A model generated the notes under the pieces. The model ran no database searches, was not told the origin of the DNA, and worked only from the letters and a program-made list of their open reading frames with translations. Of a DNA stretch of 7,229 nucleotides, positions 1 to 6,627 are shown piece after piece; position 1 is the stretch's first letter, and every line of letters begins with the position of its first letter. The position numbers and the translations under genes are program-made. This stretch comes from CAZUMH01 sp964621645 (GTDB taxonomy: Bacteria > Zhuqueibacterota > QNDG01 > JAGLOF01), in assembly GCA_964621645.1 (NCBI GenBank), contig CAZUMH010000132.1, positions 1 through 7,229 of the forward strand, read 5' to 3'.

Positions 1-66
1 TCCGTCCCGGTCTGGGGGCTCGTCTGGAATGGTGAAGCAGAGAAAATCTGTGAGGATACCTTAATC

Positions 67-789
67 ATGCGGAAGATAATTCCAGCCTTTATTTATATTA
101 GTCTCCTGCTGGCCAGCAGCCAGGGTTTGGCTCAGACTTCCTTTAGCCGTAGTCTTCTGGAGAGGCAGCAGTACGATCCGTTTGGACAAACGGAGATGGC
201 CTCCACCATGAAACCGGACGGGGATACAGAGTTCCCCCGGTCCGGAAAGGCATTTATGTTGTCGCTGCTTCTGCCGGGAGCCGGAGAGTATTATGCGGGG
301 AATCGACGGATGGCCGCTGTCTTTCTTAGCAGCGAAGTAACCCTCTGGCTCACCTACGGAGGATTCCGTCTTCTGAAAAAAGCACGGTATGACGAAGCCA
401 CAACATGGGCGGCGGCCCGGGCCGGCATCGATCTAGAGGGACGGGAGCACGATCTCTTCGTGGCAGTTGAGAATTACCTCTGTCTGCGTGATTACAACGA
501 GGCCAAGCTGCGTCAGCGTGATCCGGAAGCCATGTACCCGGAAGGTGAAGGGTATGACTGGCAGTGGGAAAGCGATGAGTCCCGCCGCCGTTTCGAGAAA
601 CTGCGGATTGCCGGAGACAGTTGGCGCAACCGCTCTCTTTTTGTCATCGGCGGCATCCTGCTCAATCATCTGGTCAGCGGCATCGATGCGGTGCGTTCGG
701 CCCGGCAGGATCACTCTGCTGCGCTGTTCATTTCAGCCCGGGATCTGCCCGAGGGCGGATTTGTTTTTAATCTTACCGCAGCCTTCTAG
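67..789 (+). CDS. Secreted/membrane-associated protein of unknown function, DUF5683-like
   Basis: The 240-residue protein starts with a basic n-region (MRK) and a hydrophobic stretch to about residue 20. A plausible signal peptidase I site follows Gly-Leu-Ala at residue 22. Residues 61-79 hold a short hydrophobic run ending in LPGAGEYYAGN, which resembles the PGxGQxYxG motif of DUF5683-type proteins. Hydrophobic segments at about 82-103 and 190-208 may cross or lie on the inner membrane. Between them is a charged, aromatic-rich region (about 105-185) with many Asp, Glu, Arg, Tyr and Trp. The chain ends in Phe. The ATG at 67 is chosen because it gives the signal peptide directly; a weak GAGGA lies at 52-56, 10 nt upstream. 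The frame is open to the window's left edge, but no other start is visible. The molecular function is unknown. Assignment to DUF5683 rests on motif memory and is tentative; that this is a real gene is much more certain. Confidence 0.8.
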   Translation: MRKIIPAFIYISLLLASSQGLAQTSFSRSLLERQQYDPFGQTEMASTMKPDGDTEFPRSGKAFMLSLLLPGAGEYYAGNRRMAAVFLSSEVTLWLTYGGFRLLKKARYDEATTWAAARAGIDLEGREHDLFVAVENYLCLRDYNEAKLRQRDPEAMYPEGEGYDWQWESDESRRRFEKLRIAGDSWRNRSLFVIGGILLNHLVSGIDAVRSARQDHSAALFISARDLPEGGFVFNLTAAF

Positions 790-821
790 GATGCGCTTAA
801 CCGTCACCTCAGATGAAACTG

Positions 822-850
822 TTGCCTTTTTCGGCTTCGATTGCTATATT
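822..850 (+). promoter_or_regulatory. Putative sigma70-type promoter (extended -10) for the ChaN-like gene
   Basis: TTGCCT at 822-827 (4/6 to TTGACA) is followed after exactly 17 nt by TATATT at 845-850 (5/6 to TATAAT). The -10 box is preceded by TG at 842-843 with one intervening base, giving an extended -10. A start near 857 would leave a leader of about 180 nt before the ATG at 1036. The leader contains a short perfect hairpin at 979-994 (5 bp CAGGC/GCCTG stem, 6 nt loop) with no T-tract after it, so it is not a terminator. Consensus match only; the sigma factor preference of this organism is unknown. Confidence 0.45.
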
Positions 851-1035
851 TCACACAGCCTCTCCGAGGATCAGAAATGTATCCCGATTCATAACTATTC
901 GCCAATCTCCTGCTGCGGGAAGAGAGGATTATTTATCTCATGGCGACAACGCCGTTTCCTGGCCTCGAATTATTCATCCAGGCTTGCCGGCCTGAAAGCG
1001 CAGCAGGCACGACTTTATCCTAACCAGGAGGAAGA

Positions 1036-1950
1036 ATGAAAATTTATATCCGTTCCACGCTGATAACCCTTGCCTTGGTGGCGCTGCTTGTCGGCGGCTG
1101 CGGTCCAAAACCTAATGCCGTCCCCGATATGAATGAGCCGGCGGTAATTACCAATGGTGAACTGCAGCGGGTTGGCTTCGACGAAATGATAGATGGTCTG
1201 GCCGGAGCACAGGTGGTGTTTGTGGGAGAACAGCACGATGACAGTCTCACTCACCAGCTGGAAAAACTGCTGCTGATGAAAGTGCACCAGCGGCAGCCTA
1301 AGCTCGCTCTGGCACTGGAGATGTTCGAACGCGACGTACAGAACCTGGTAGATGATTATCTGGCTGGGAAGATTGACGAAGAGACCTTTTTAAAAGGTTC
1401 CCGGCCCTGGGGTAATTACCAAAAAGCGTATCGTCCTCTGGTAGAGTACGCCCGCAGGGAGGGGATGCCGGTTCTGGCGATGAACGTCCCCCGGCGCTAT
1501 GCCGCTCAGGTGGCCATGAGGGGAGAGGCGGCGCTGGCGGCGTTGCCCGACTCGGAGCGGGTCTGGGTTGCCCGGGGCCTGCGTGTCCTGGATGACGAAT
1601 ATAAAAAGCTGTTTCTGAAGGTGATGGCCGAAACGACACATGGCAATCCTATGGGTCGTATTGATCCTGAAAACTTATACAAGGCCCAGTGCCTGAAGGA
1701 TGATACCATGGCCGAATCCATCGCGGATTTTCTGGCCGCCCATCCGGACATGGCGATATTTTCCTGTGAGGGTGATTTCCATTCCGCTTTCGGATGGGGT
1801 ATCGTCAAGAAGCTGCAGCTTATGCGGGATGATTTAAAAATCAGGGTTGTTTCTGTTGTCCCGTATGAAGATTTTAATGCCGTCAATATGGAAAAAGAAA
1901 GAGGCCGGGGCGACTATATAATCTTCGTGCCTCGTTTCCAGCAGGATTAG
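1036..1950 (+). CDS. ChaN-like (DUF399) lipoprotein, putative haem/iron-related
   Basis: The 304-residue protein has a lipoprotein signal peptide: basic start, hydrophobic run at about 8-20, and lipobox Val-Gly-Gly-Cys with the lipidation Cys at 22. The mature part looks like the ChaN / haem-binding-uptake family (DUF399, PF04187), which is distantly related to the EreA/TIKI/PrgY fold. Visible marks are VGEQHDD at 63-69 (Glu65, His67), LALEMFERD at 92-100, the central RPWGNYQKAYRPL region, and CEGDFHSAFGWG near the C-terminus with a second His. Campylobacter ChaN is an outer-membrane-associated haem-binding lipoprotein. Whether this one binds haem cannot be told from sequence, and some relatives may be hydrolases. 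Asp after the +1 Cys, the usual inner-membrane retention signal, is absent (Gly is present), which fits an outer-membrane location. A strong AGGAGG at 1026-1031 lies 4 nt before the ATG. The gene stands alone between two intergenic gaps, and no haem-uptake receptor gene is visible beside it. Confidence 0.88.
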   Translation: MKIYIRSTLITLALVALLVGGCGPKPNAVPDMNEPAVITNGELQRVGFDEMIDGLAGAQVVFVGEQHDDSLTHQLEKLLLMKVHQRQPKLALALEMFERDVQNLVDDYLAGKIDEETFLKGSRPWGNYQKAYRPLVEYARREGMPVLAMNVPRRYAAQVAMRGEAALAALPDSERVWVARGLRVLDDEYKKLFLKVMAETTHGNPMGRIDPENLYKAQCLKDDTMAESIADFLAAHPDMAIFSCEGDFHSAFGWGIVKKLQLMRDDLKIRVVSVVPYEDFNAVNMEKERGRGDYIIFVPRFQQD

Positions 1951-2040
1951 GAGGTTTTCCCGCAGTGGGAATATCCCGTTCATAATGTAGCGGAACCAAA
2001 ATTATATCAGTAGAAAACTAAAAAAAATCCCAAAATGGTC

Positions 2041-2045
2041 AGGAG
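2041..2045 (+). promoter_or_regulatory. Ribosome binding site deciding a GTG start
   Basis: AGGAG lies 9 nt before the GTG at 2055. The GTG start is supported because the Rossmann beta-strand and TGGSGLVG cofactor loop begin only five residues later; any later start would remove them. Confidence 0.65.
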
Positions 2046-2054
2046 CGGATATAC

Positions 2055-2921
2055 GTGCGGTTGCTGGTAACAGGGGGCAGTGGTTTGGTGGGGGGACACG
2101 TCCTCGAGGCGGCGCGACGCAGCTGGGATGTGACCGCTGCGGTGCATTCCCGGCCCCTTGACATTGAGGGGATTAGAACGTTTCCCCTTGACCTGGAAAG
2201 CGAAAAATCCATTATCCACTGCGTGGAACAAACCCAGCCGGATGCGGTGATCCACGCAGCAGCCTGGGCCGATTTGGACCGGTGCGAAAGAAATCCCGAA
2301 AAGGCGTTTCGCATTAACACCACGGCGACGCAGGTTTTTACCGAGGCGGCTTTACAATATCGTTTCCGGCTGGTATTTGTTTCAAGTGATATGGTATTCG
2401 ACGGGTCACATCCGCCCTATCGAGAAGAGGATGAACCCCATCCCGTCAATGTCTACGGCAGATCCAAACTGGCGGCGGAGCGGTTCCTGCAGGCGATTGA
2501 TACGACAGCCGTCGCGGCCCGCAGCGCTTTGGTGTACGGAAAGCCGGTGACAGGAGGCACCTCATTTTCCGAGAAGGTGCTGGCCCAAATCCGGGAAACG
2601 GGTCAGGCGAGACTGTTCCGGGATCAGTACCGCACCCCTATTCTGGCGCAAAGTCTTGCCGAGGCCCTGCTGGAATTGGCAAAAAATGAACTGCGGGGGA
2701 TCATCCACCTGGGCGGAGCTGAACGTATCGATCGCTATACGTTTGGATTACGCCTCGCTAAACTGAAGGGAATAGATCCCGGCTGTATTACACCGGTCTC
2801 TTTCCGTGATGCATCGCTGATTGCGCCGCGGCCGCAGGATGTCTCTTTCGATATATCTCTGGCTCAACGGCTTTTGCAGACACCACTGCCGGGTTATCGA
2901 GAAGGATTGAAACAGGCGTGA
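2055..2921 (+). CDS. RmlD-like SDR-family sugar-nucleotide oxidoreductase
   Basis: This 288-residue protein is an extended short-chain dehydrogenase/reductase of the RmlD substrate-binding type (dTDP-4-dehydrorhamnose reductase and MAT2B relatives, PF04321). The NAD(P) loop TGGSGLVG is at residues 6-13. HAAAWADLDRCE (about 67-78) matches the RmlD stretch after beta-4. FVSSDMVFDG (108-117) carries the catalytic Ser/Thr region, and YGRSK (134-138) supplies the Tyr134/Lys138 pair. ARSALVYG (155-162) and RPQDVSFD (259-266) fit the substrate-binding half, where RmlD usually has RPxNSxLD. Length is normal. No other rhamnose genes (rmlA, rmlB, rmlC) are nearby, so the substrate is unknown and the symbol rfbD/rmlD is not justified. 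The gene lies 104 nt after the ChaN-like gene, with an A-rich upstream stretch but no convincing promoter of its own. It may be cotranscribed with the ChaN-like gene. Confidence 0.88.
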   Translation: MRLLVTGGSGLVGGHVLEAARRSWDVTAAVHSRPLDIEGIRTFPLDLESEKSIIHCVEQTQPDAVIHAAAWADLDRCERNPEKAFRINTTATQVFTEAALQYRFRLVFVSSDMVFDGSHPPYREEDEPHPVNVYGRSKLAAERFLQAIDTTAVAARSALVYGKPVTGGTSFSEKVLAQIRETGQARLFRDQYRTPILAQSLAEALLELAKNELRGIIHLGGAERIDRYTFGLRLAKLKGIDPGCITPVSFRDASLIAPRPQDVSFDISLAQRLLQTPLPGYREGLKQA

Positions 2922-2962
2922 CCGTGAAGGAGAGATCCTGGTCCATTATCTTCTTTATTTGC

Positions 2963-2991
2963 TTGACATTTCAGAGAAAAATCTTTATTAT
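2963..2991 (+). promoter_or_regulatory. Strong putative sigma70-type promoter of the gap-pgk-tpiA-secG operon
   Basis: A perfect TTGACA at 2963-2968 and TATTAT at 2986-2991 (5/6 to TATAAT) are separated by exactly 17 nt. The stretch is AT-rich in a GC-richer neighbourhood and sits in the only sizeable gap before gap. Transcription would start near 2998, giving a leader of about 70 nt that ends in GGAGGT at 3056-3061, 5 nt before the gap ATG. This is the best promoter match in the window, fitting a highly expressed glycolytic operon. I see no obvious operator palindrome. Confidence 0.7.
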
Positions 2992-3066
2992 TTATACTCT
3001 TTCCGGATGCGCAAGAAGGTCGGGAAAAGTCTGAATTTCCTCTATAATCAAATACGGAGGTAATAT

Positions 3067-4068
3067 ATGGGACTTAAAATCGCGATCAACGGATTTGGAC
3101 GTATCGGACGCTTGGTCTTCCGGGCCGCGAGCCACCATTCCGATGTGGAAATAGTGGCTGTTAATGACTTGACAGACGCGAAGACACTGGCCCATCTTCT
3201 CAAATACGATTCAGTTCACCGGCACTATCCCGGAGAAGTCACTCTCAAGGGAGACAGTCTGGTGGTGGACGGAAAGAAGATCCAGGTGCTCTCCGAGAAG
3301 AATCCGGAGAATCTGCCCTGGAAAGAAATGGGGGTCCGGATCGCGGTTGAGTCCACCGGAATTTTCAGGAAACGGGAGCAGATCGCAGCCCATCTGAAAG
3401 CCGGAGCGGATAAAGTGCTGCTCTCGGTGCCGGCCAAGGACGAGATCGACGCAACTATCGTACTGGGAGTCAACGACGACGACCTGAAGCCGGAACATAA
3501 AATTGTATCAAACGCATCCTGCACCACCAACTGTCTGGCCCCTATCGCCAAAGTGCTGCATGAGACATTCGGAATTAAGAGCGGCCTCATGACCACGATT
3601 CACGCCTATACCAACGATCAGCGCCTGCTGGATCTGCCGCATTCCGATTTACGGCGGGCCCGGGCAGCGGCGGTTTCCATAATTCCCACGACTACCGGAG
3701 CCGCCAAAGCGGTAGGCAAGGTGATTCCTGATCTTAATGGAAAGCTGAACGGCATGGCGGTACGGGTGCCTGCTCCGGATGGGTCGCTGGTGGATCTGGT
3801 GGTGGAGCTGGATAAGAGTGCTTCGATTGAGAGCATCAATGCGGCAATGAAGAAATACGCCGAAGGTCCCATGAAAGGGATACTGCAGTACTGTGAGGAT
3901 CCAATTGTTTCAGTGGATGTGATCGGCAACAACCATTCCAGTATCTTTGACAGCCTGGCTACCATGACAATGGGAGACAAACTTGTCAAGGTGATCTCCT
4001 GGTATGACAATGAATGGGGATACTCCTGCCGCATGGTCGATCTCATGCTGAAGATGGCGACTATATAG
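3067..4068 (+). CDS. gap: Glyceraldehyde-3-phosphate dehydrogenase, type I (NAD-dependent)
   Basis: The enzyme oxidises and phosphorylates glyceraldehyde-3-phosphate to 1,3-bisphosphoglycerate in the cytosol, and works in reverse in gluconeogenesis. The 333-residue length is typical. The N-terminal Rossmann motif INGFGRIGR is at 7-15. Asp34 after the second beta-strand and Pro191 in DLPHSD favour NAD over NADP. The catalytic motif ASCTTN (150-155) gives Cys152, and His179 lies in TTIHAYTNDQ. RRARAAA and IPTTTGAAKA mark the phosphate/S-loop region, and SWYDNEWGYS (311-320) the C-terminal signature. All key residues are present. The start has an excellent Shine-Dalgarno (GGAGGT, 5 nt spacing). 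It is the first gene of the triose operon and follows a strong promoter. The NAD preference is inferred from family knowledge. Confidence 0.98.
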   Translation: MGLKIAINGFGRIGRLVFRAASHHSDVEIVAVNDLTDAKTLAHLLKYDSVHRHYPGEVTLKGDSLVVDGKKIQVLSEKNPENLPWKEMGVRIAVESTGIFRKREQIAAHLKAGADKVLLSVPAKDEIDATIVLGVNDDDLKPEHKIVSNASCTTNCLAPIAKVLHETFGIKSGLMTTIHAYTNDQRLLDLPHSDLRRARAAAVSIIPTTTGAAKAVGKVIPDLNGKLNGMAVRVPAPDGSLVDLVVELDKSASIESINAAMKKYAEGPMKGILQYCEDPIVSVDVIGNNHSSIFDSLATMTMGDKLVKVISWYDNEWGYSCRMVDLMLKMATI

Positions 4069-4081
4069 ATTGTGTATTTTT

Positions 4082-5290
4082 ATGAATAAGCTGACCTTAA
4101 AAGATGTGGATATCCGGGGCAAACGCCTTCTCATGAGGGTCGATTTCAATGTGCCCCTGGATGAAAACCAGACGATCACGGATGACAACCGTATCATGGC
4201 GGCACTGCCTTCCATCACCTACGCGATGGAGCAGGGCGCCAAACTGGTACTCATGTCACATTTGGGTCGGCCCAAGGGAAAGATTGTACCGGAACTCAGC
4301 CTTAAACCTGTTGCCGTACATTTAGGGGAATTGCTGAAAAAGCCGGTGGGTTTCGCCACAGACTGCATCGGAGAGCAAGTGGAGGCGCAGGTATCCGCTC
4401 TCAAGAATGGATCAGTTATCCTTCTGGAAAATTTGCGGTTTCATCCGGGAGAGACGGCCAACCAGGATGATTTTGCCGATTCCCTGGCCAGGCTGGGCGA
4501 TCTCTATGCCAACGATGCCTTCGGTACCGCTCATCGGGCTCATGCCTCCACCGTGGGAGTCGCAGAAAAATTTCCCATACGTCTCTGCGGATTTCTCATG
4601 CAGAAGGAATTGAGGTATTTAGGCGCCGCGGTCAGCAATCCCGCGCGTCCCTATGTGGCTATTCTGGGCGGAGCAAAGATCGCGGATAAGATACCGGTAA
4701 TAGATAATCTGGTGGATCGGGTGGACAGGCTGCTCATCGGCGGCGGTATGATGTTCACCTTTCTGAAAGCCCAGGGCAGGGAGATCGGTGCTTCCCTTCT
4801 TGATGAGGAGAGTCTCCCCCTGGTCAAGGATCTGCTGAAACGACACGAAAAGAAGATCATTCTGCCGGATGACTGCCTTGTCTCGGATCAGTTTGATTTT
4901 ACTACCCGACAAATCGGAGAATTGAAAAAAGTTACGGTGGATGAGATACCGGCAGACTGGATCGGTTTGGATATCGGACCGGACACAGTGGCCCGTTTCA
5001 GATCCGAATGTGTCGGAGTCCGTACCATCATCTGGAACGGTCCCATGGGAGTGTTTGAAGTCGAAGAGACAGCCCGGGGCACCTTTGAGATAGCCCGTCT
5101 TCTGGCTGATCTCACCGAAGAAGGCTGTACCACAATCGTTGGGGGCGGGGATTCCGCTTCGGCGCTAAAGAAAGCCGGACTGACAACAAAGGTCAGCCAT
5201 GTCTCCACGGGCGGCGGAGCCTCCCTGGAGCTCCTGGAAGGCAAGATACTGCCGGGGGTAGCTGTTCTCAGTGACAGGGAGAAAGAGTGA
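4082..5290 (+). CDS. pgk: Phosphoglycerate kinase
   Basis: It transfers phosphate from 1,3-bisphosphoglycerate to ADP, the step after GAPDH. The 402-residue length is normal. N-domain substrate motifs are RVDFNVP (19-25), DDNRI (34-38), HLGRPKG (60-66), LLENLRFHPGE (114-124) and NDAFGTAHRAHAS (144-156). C-domain nucleotide motifs are ILGGAKIADK (194-203), the GGG run at 220-222, WNGPMGVFE (318-326) and GGGDSASA (354-361). VSTGGGASLELLEG near the end is also canonical. I start at ATG 4082, giving MNKLTLKDVD, rather than an in-frame TTG at 4070 that would add MCIF. Neither start has a clear Shine-Dalgarno: the bases before 4082 are U-rich. The stop of gap is only 13 nt upstream, so translational coupling to gap is likely. 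The 3' end overlaps tpiA by one base. Confidence 0.97.
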   Translation: MNKLTLKDVDIRGKRLLMRVDFNVPLDENQTITDDNRIMAALPSITYAMEQGAKLVLMSHLGRPKGKIVPELSLKPVAVHLGELLKKPVGFATDCIGEQVEAQVSALKNGSVILLENLRFHPGETANQDDFADSLARLGDLYANDAFGTAHRAHASTVGVAEKFPIRLCGFLMQKELRYLGAAVSNPARPYVAILGGAKIADKIPVIDNLVDRVDRLLIGGGMMFTFLKAQGREIGASLLDEESLPLVKDLLKRHEKKIILPDDCLVSDQFDFTTRQIGELKKVTVDEIPADWIGLDIGPDTVARFRSECVGVRTIIWNGPMGVFEVEETARGTFEIARLLADLTEEGCTTIVGGGDSASALKKAGLTTKVSHVSTGGGASLELLEGKILPGVAVLSDREKE

Positions 5291-6051
5291 TGGGAAAACG
5301 TCTCCCCTTCATAGCCGGGAACTGGAAGATGAATCTCACTGCCGCAGAGGTAAAGACTCTGCTTTCAGCCCTGGCACCTGAAGTAGAAAAGATTTCTACT
5401 GTGGAAGTTGCGGTATTTCCACCGGCGCCGTATCTTCTCACCGCTGTTGCAGCAGTGGGAAACAGTCCTATTCAGGTCGGAGCCCAGAATATGTGCTGGG
5501 AGGAAGCCGGGGCCTTCACCGGGGAGATTAGTTCCGCCATGCTTCTGGATATCGGGTGCAATCAAGTCCTCGTGGGGCATTCGGAACGAAGGCATATTTT
5601 CCAGGAAAACGATGAAATAATTAATCGAAAGTTGAGACACGGCCTGGAGGCAAGCCTGACGGTCGTCCTCTGTCTGGGAGAGACCCTGGAAGAACGTGAG
5701 AGAGAGCAGACAAATCAGGTAGTCATGACTCAACTTAGAGCAGGGCTCAAACAGGTTGGTGTTGAAGACCTGTCCAGGATTCTCATAGCATATGAGCCGG
5801 TCTGGGCCATCGGCACAGGCAAAACAGCCACGCCGGCTCAGGCTCAGGATGTTCATGAAAGCATTCGCGGCTGGCTGGCTGAGGATTACGGCAGGGAAAC
5901 GGCTGAATCCATTCGTATACTTTATGGAGGCAGCGTAAAGCCTCAAAATGCGGCCGAGCTGCTTTCTCAGCCTGATATTGACGGTGCTCTGGTAGGGGGC
6001 GCCAGCCTCAAGGCGGATTCGTTTTTAGCGATAATCCGTTCCGGAGCTTAA
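5290..6051 (+). CDS. tpiA: Triose-phosphate isomerase
   Basis: It interconverts dihydroxyacetone phosphate and glyceraldehyde-3-phosphate, feeding the GAPDH reaction encoded two genes upstream. The 253-residue protein has a complete TIM-barrel signature: AGNWKMN (9-15, catalytic Lys13), VGHSERR (95-101, electrophilic His97), and AYEPVWAIGTGK (167-178, catalytic base Glu169 plus mobile loop 6). The phosphate-binding loops are YGGSVK (212-217) and GALVGGASL (232-240). The ATG at 5290 shares its A with the pgk stop (TGATG), a typical coupled arrangement. AGGGAG at 5276-5281 lies 8 nt upstream. A GTG at 5287 would add only one residue and is less likely. Confidence 0.97.
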   Translation: MGKRLPFIAGNWKMNLTAAEVKTLLSALAPEVEKISTVEVAVFPPAPYLLTAVAAVGNSPIQVGAQNMCWEEAGAFTGEISSAMLLDIGCNQVLVGHSERRHIFQENDEIINRKLRHGLEASLTVVLCLGETLEEREREQTNQVVMTQLRAGLKQVGVEDLSRILIAYEPVWAIGTGKTATPAQAQDVHESIRGWLAEDYGRETAESIRILYGGSVKPQNAAELLSQPDIDGALVGGASLKADSFLAIIRSGA

Positions 6052-6082
6052 AACAGCGACATAGTAGTATGGAGTATATTAT

Positions 6083-6463
6083 ATGGTAACACTGTTAATC
6101 ATTATTCATGTATTAGTCGCCATCTTCTTGATGATCAGTATCTTGCTGCAGTCGAGTAAAGGCGGCGGACTCGCAGGGATGTTTGGCGGCGGTGGCGGCG
6201 GCATGGGATCCATGCTGGGAGGACGTGGCGCGGCCACGTTTCTCTCCAAGGTTACCATGTGGCTGGGGATCGCTTTTGCCTTGACATCGCTCACCATCGG
6301 ATTGCTTTCTTCCGGAACTTCTGGGCAGCAAAGAAGTGTACTTGAACAGGTATCGGAAAGGGAAAAAGTTTCAACTCCGGCCACCATGTTGCCGACTGTA
6401 CCTACGGGCAATCAGGGGACCGGTCAGCAAAACCAGCAGTCTCCGGGTGAGGGTCAGCAGTAA
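6083..6463 (+). CDS. secG: Protein translocase subunit SecG, with low-complexity C-terminal tail
   Basis: SecG is the small non-essential subunit of the SecYEG inner-membrane channel and aids SecA-driven export. The 126-residue protein has two hydrophobic helices, at about 2-22 and 55-76. The first ends in ILLQSSKGGGLAG, a close match to the family's LLQxGKGxGL motif. The cytosolic loop is very glycine-rich (about 33-49), and RGAATFLSKVT (48-58) matches the conserved stretch before the second helix. After helix 2 comes a tail of about 50 residues rich in Gln, Gly, Pro, Ser and Thr; such variable tails are common in SecG. GGAG at 6071-6074 sits 8 nt before the ATG. The gene lies 31 nt after tpiA with no terminator visible, so it is probably the last protein gene of the operon. 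Confidence 0.95.
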   Translation: MVTLLIIIHVLVAIFLMISILLQSSKGGGLAGMFGGGGGGMGSMLGGRGAATFLSKVTMWLGIAFALTSLTIGLLSSGTSGQQRSVLEQVSEREKVSTPATMLPTVPTGNQGTGQQNQQSPGEGQQ

Positions 6464-6496
6464 TCCACTGGGGGACTCTGTTCTATCTCAACTATT

Positions 6497-6581
6497 GCCG
6501 AAGTGGTGGAACTTGGTAGACACGCTGTCTTGAGGGGGCAGTACTCGTAAGGGTGTGGGGGTTCGAATCCCCCCTTCGGCA
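6497..6581 (+). tRNA. tRNA-Leu, anticodon GAG
   Basis: A complete class II cloverleaf can be folded. The acceptor stem GCCGAAG (6497-6503) pairs perfectly with CTTCGGC (6574-6580), and the discriminator A is at 6581. The D-stem is GTG (6506-6508) with CAC (6521-6523). Anticodon stem CTGTC/GGCAG (6525-6529/6537-6541) closes the loop TTGAGGG, with anticodon GAG at 6532-6534. The long variable arm typical of leucine tRNAs is a 5 bp stem TACTC/GGGTG around a GTAA loop (6542-6555). The T-arm is GGGGG-TTCGAAT-CCCCC (6557-6573). The 3' CCA is not encoded and must be added by tRNA nucleotidyltransferase. It reads CUC/CUU codons. It lies 33 nt after secG and is probably processed from that transcript. 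Confidence 0.97.
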
Positions 6582-6627
6582 CTGGAATGTATATTGAATA
6601 CCATAATAAAATGGGAGGATTGAAAGC

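Noticed and set aside
1..64. Possible tail of an upstream + strand gene: one frame stops at 33-35 (ending GLGARLEW, beta-barrel-like) and another stops at 62-64.
   Set aside because: Only 10-20 codons are visible and nothing distinguishes the two frames, so no gene end can be called.
813..995. A 60-codon small open frame in the gap before the ChaN-like gene.
   Set aside because: There is no Shine-Dalgarno sequence, the predicted promoter lies inside it, and the product has no recognisable feature.
467..1039. A 190-codon + strand open frame overlapping the first gene and the following gap.
   Set aside because: Most of it is an out-of-frame overlap of the 67-789 gene. It has no ribosome binding site, and its composition (many Ser, Arg, Cys) looks non-coding.
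1298..1886. Long minus-strand open frames opposite the ChaN-like gene, and similar ones opposite gap, pgk and tpiA.
   Set aside because: They mirror strongly supported + strand genes and show no family motifs or ribosome binding sites.
1957..1971. Hairpin TTCCC-GCAGT-GGGAA just after the ChaN-like gene, considered as a terminator.
   Set aside because: The stem is only 5 bp, no T-tract follows, and an alternative pairing (GGG with CCC at 1967-1977) competes.
3043..3048. A perfect TATAAT hexamer just upstream of gap.
   Set aside because: There is no -35 match at 16-18 nt, and a start there would fall next to the ribosome binding site. The 2963-2991 pair is far better.
6590..6607. TATATT (6590-6595) and CATAAT (6602-6607) as -10 boxes for the TPR gene.
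   Set aside because: No acceptable -35 lies at the right spacing; that distance falls in the tRNA 3' end and its flank.
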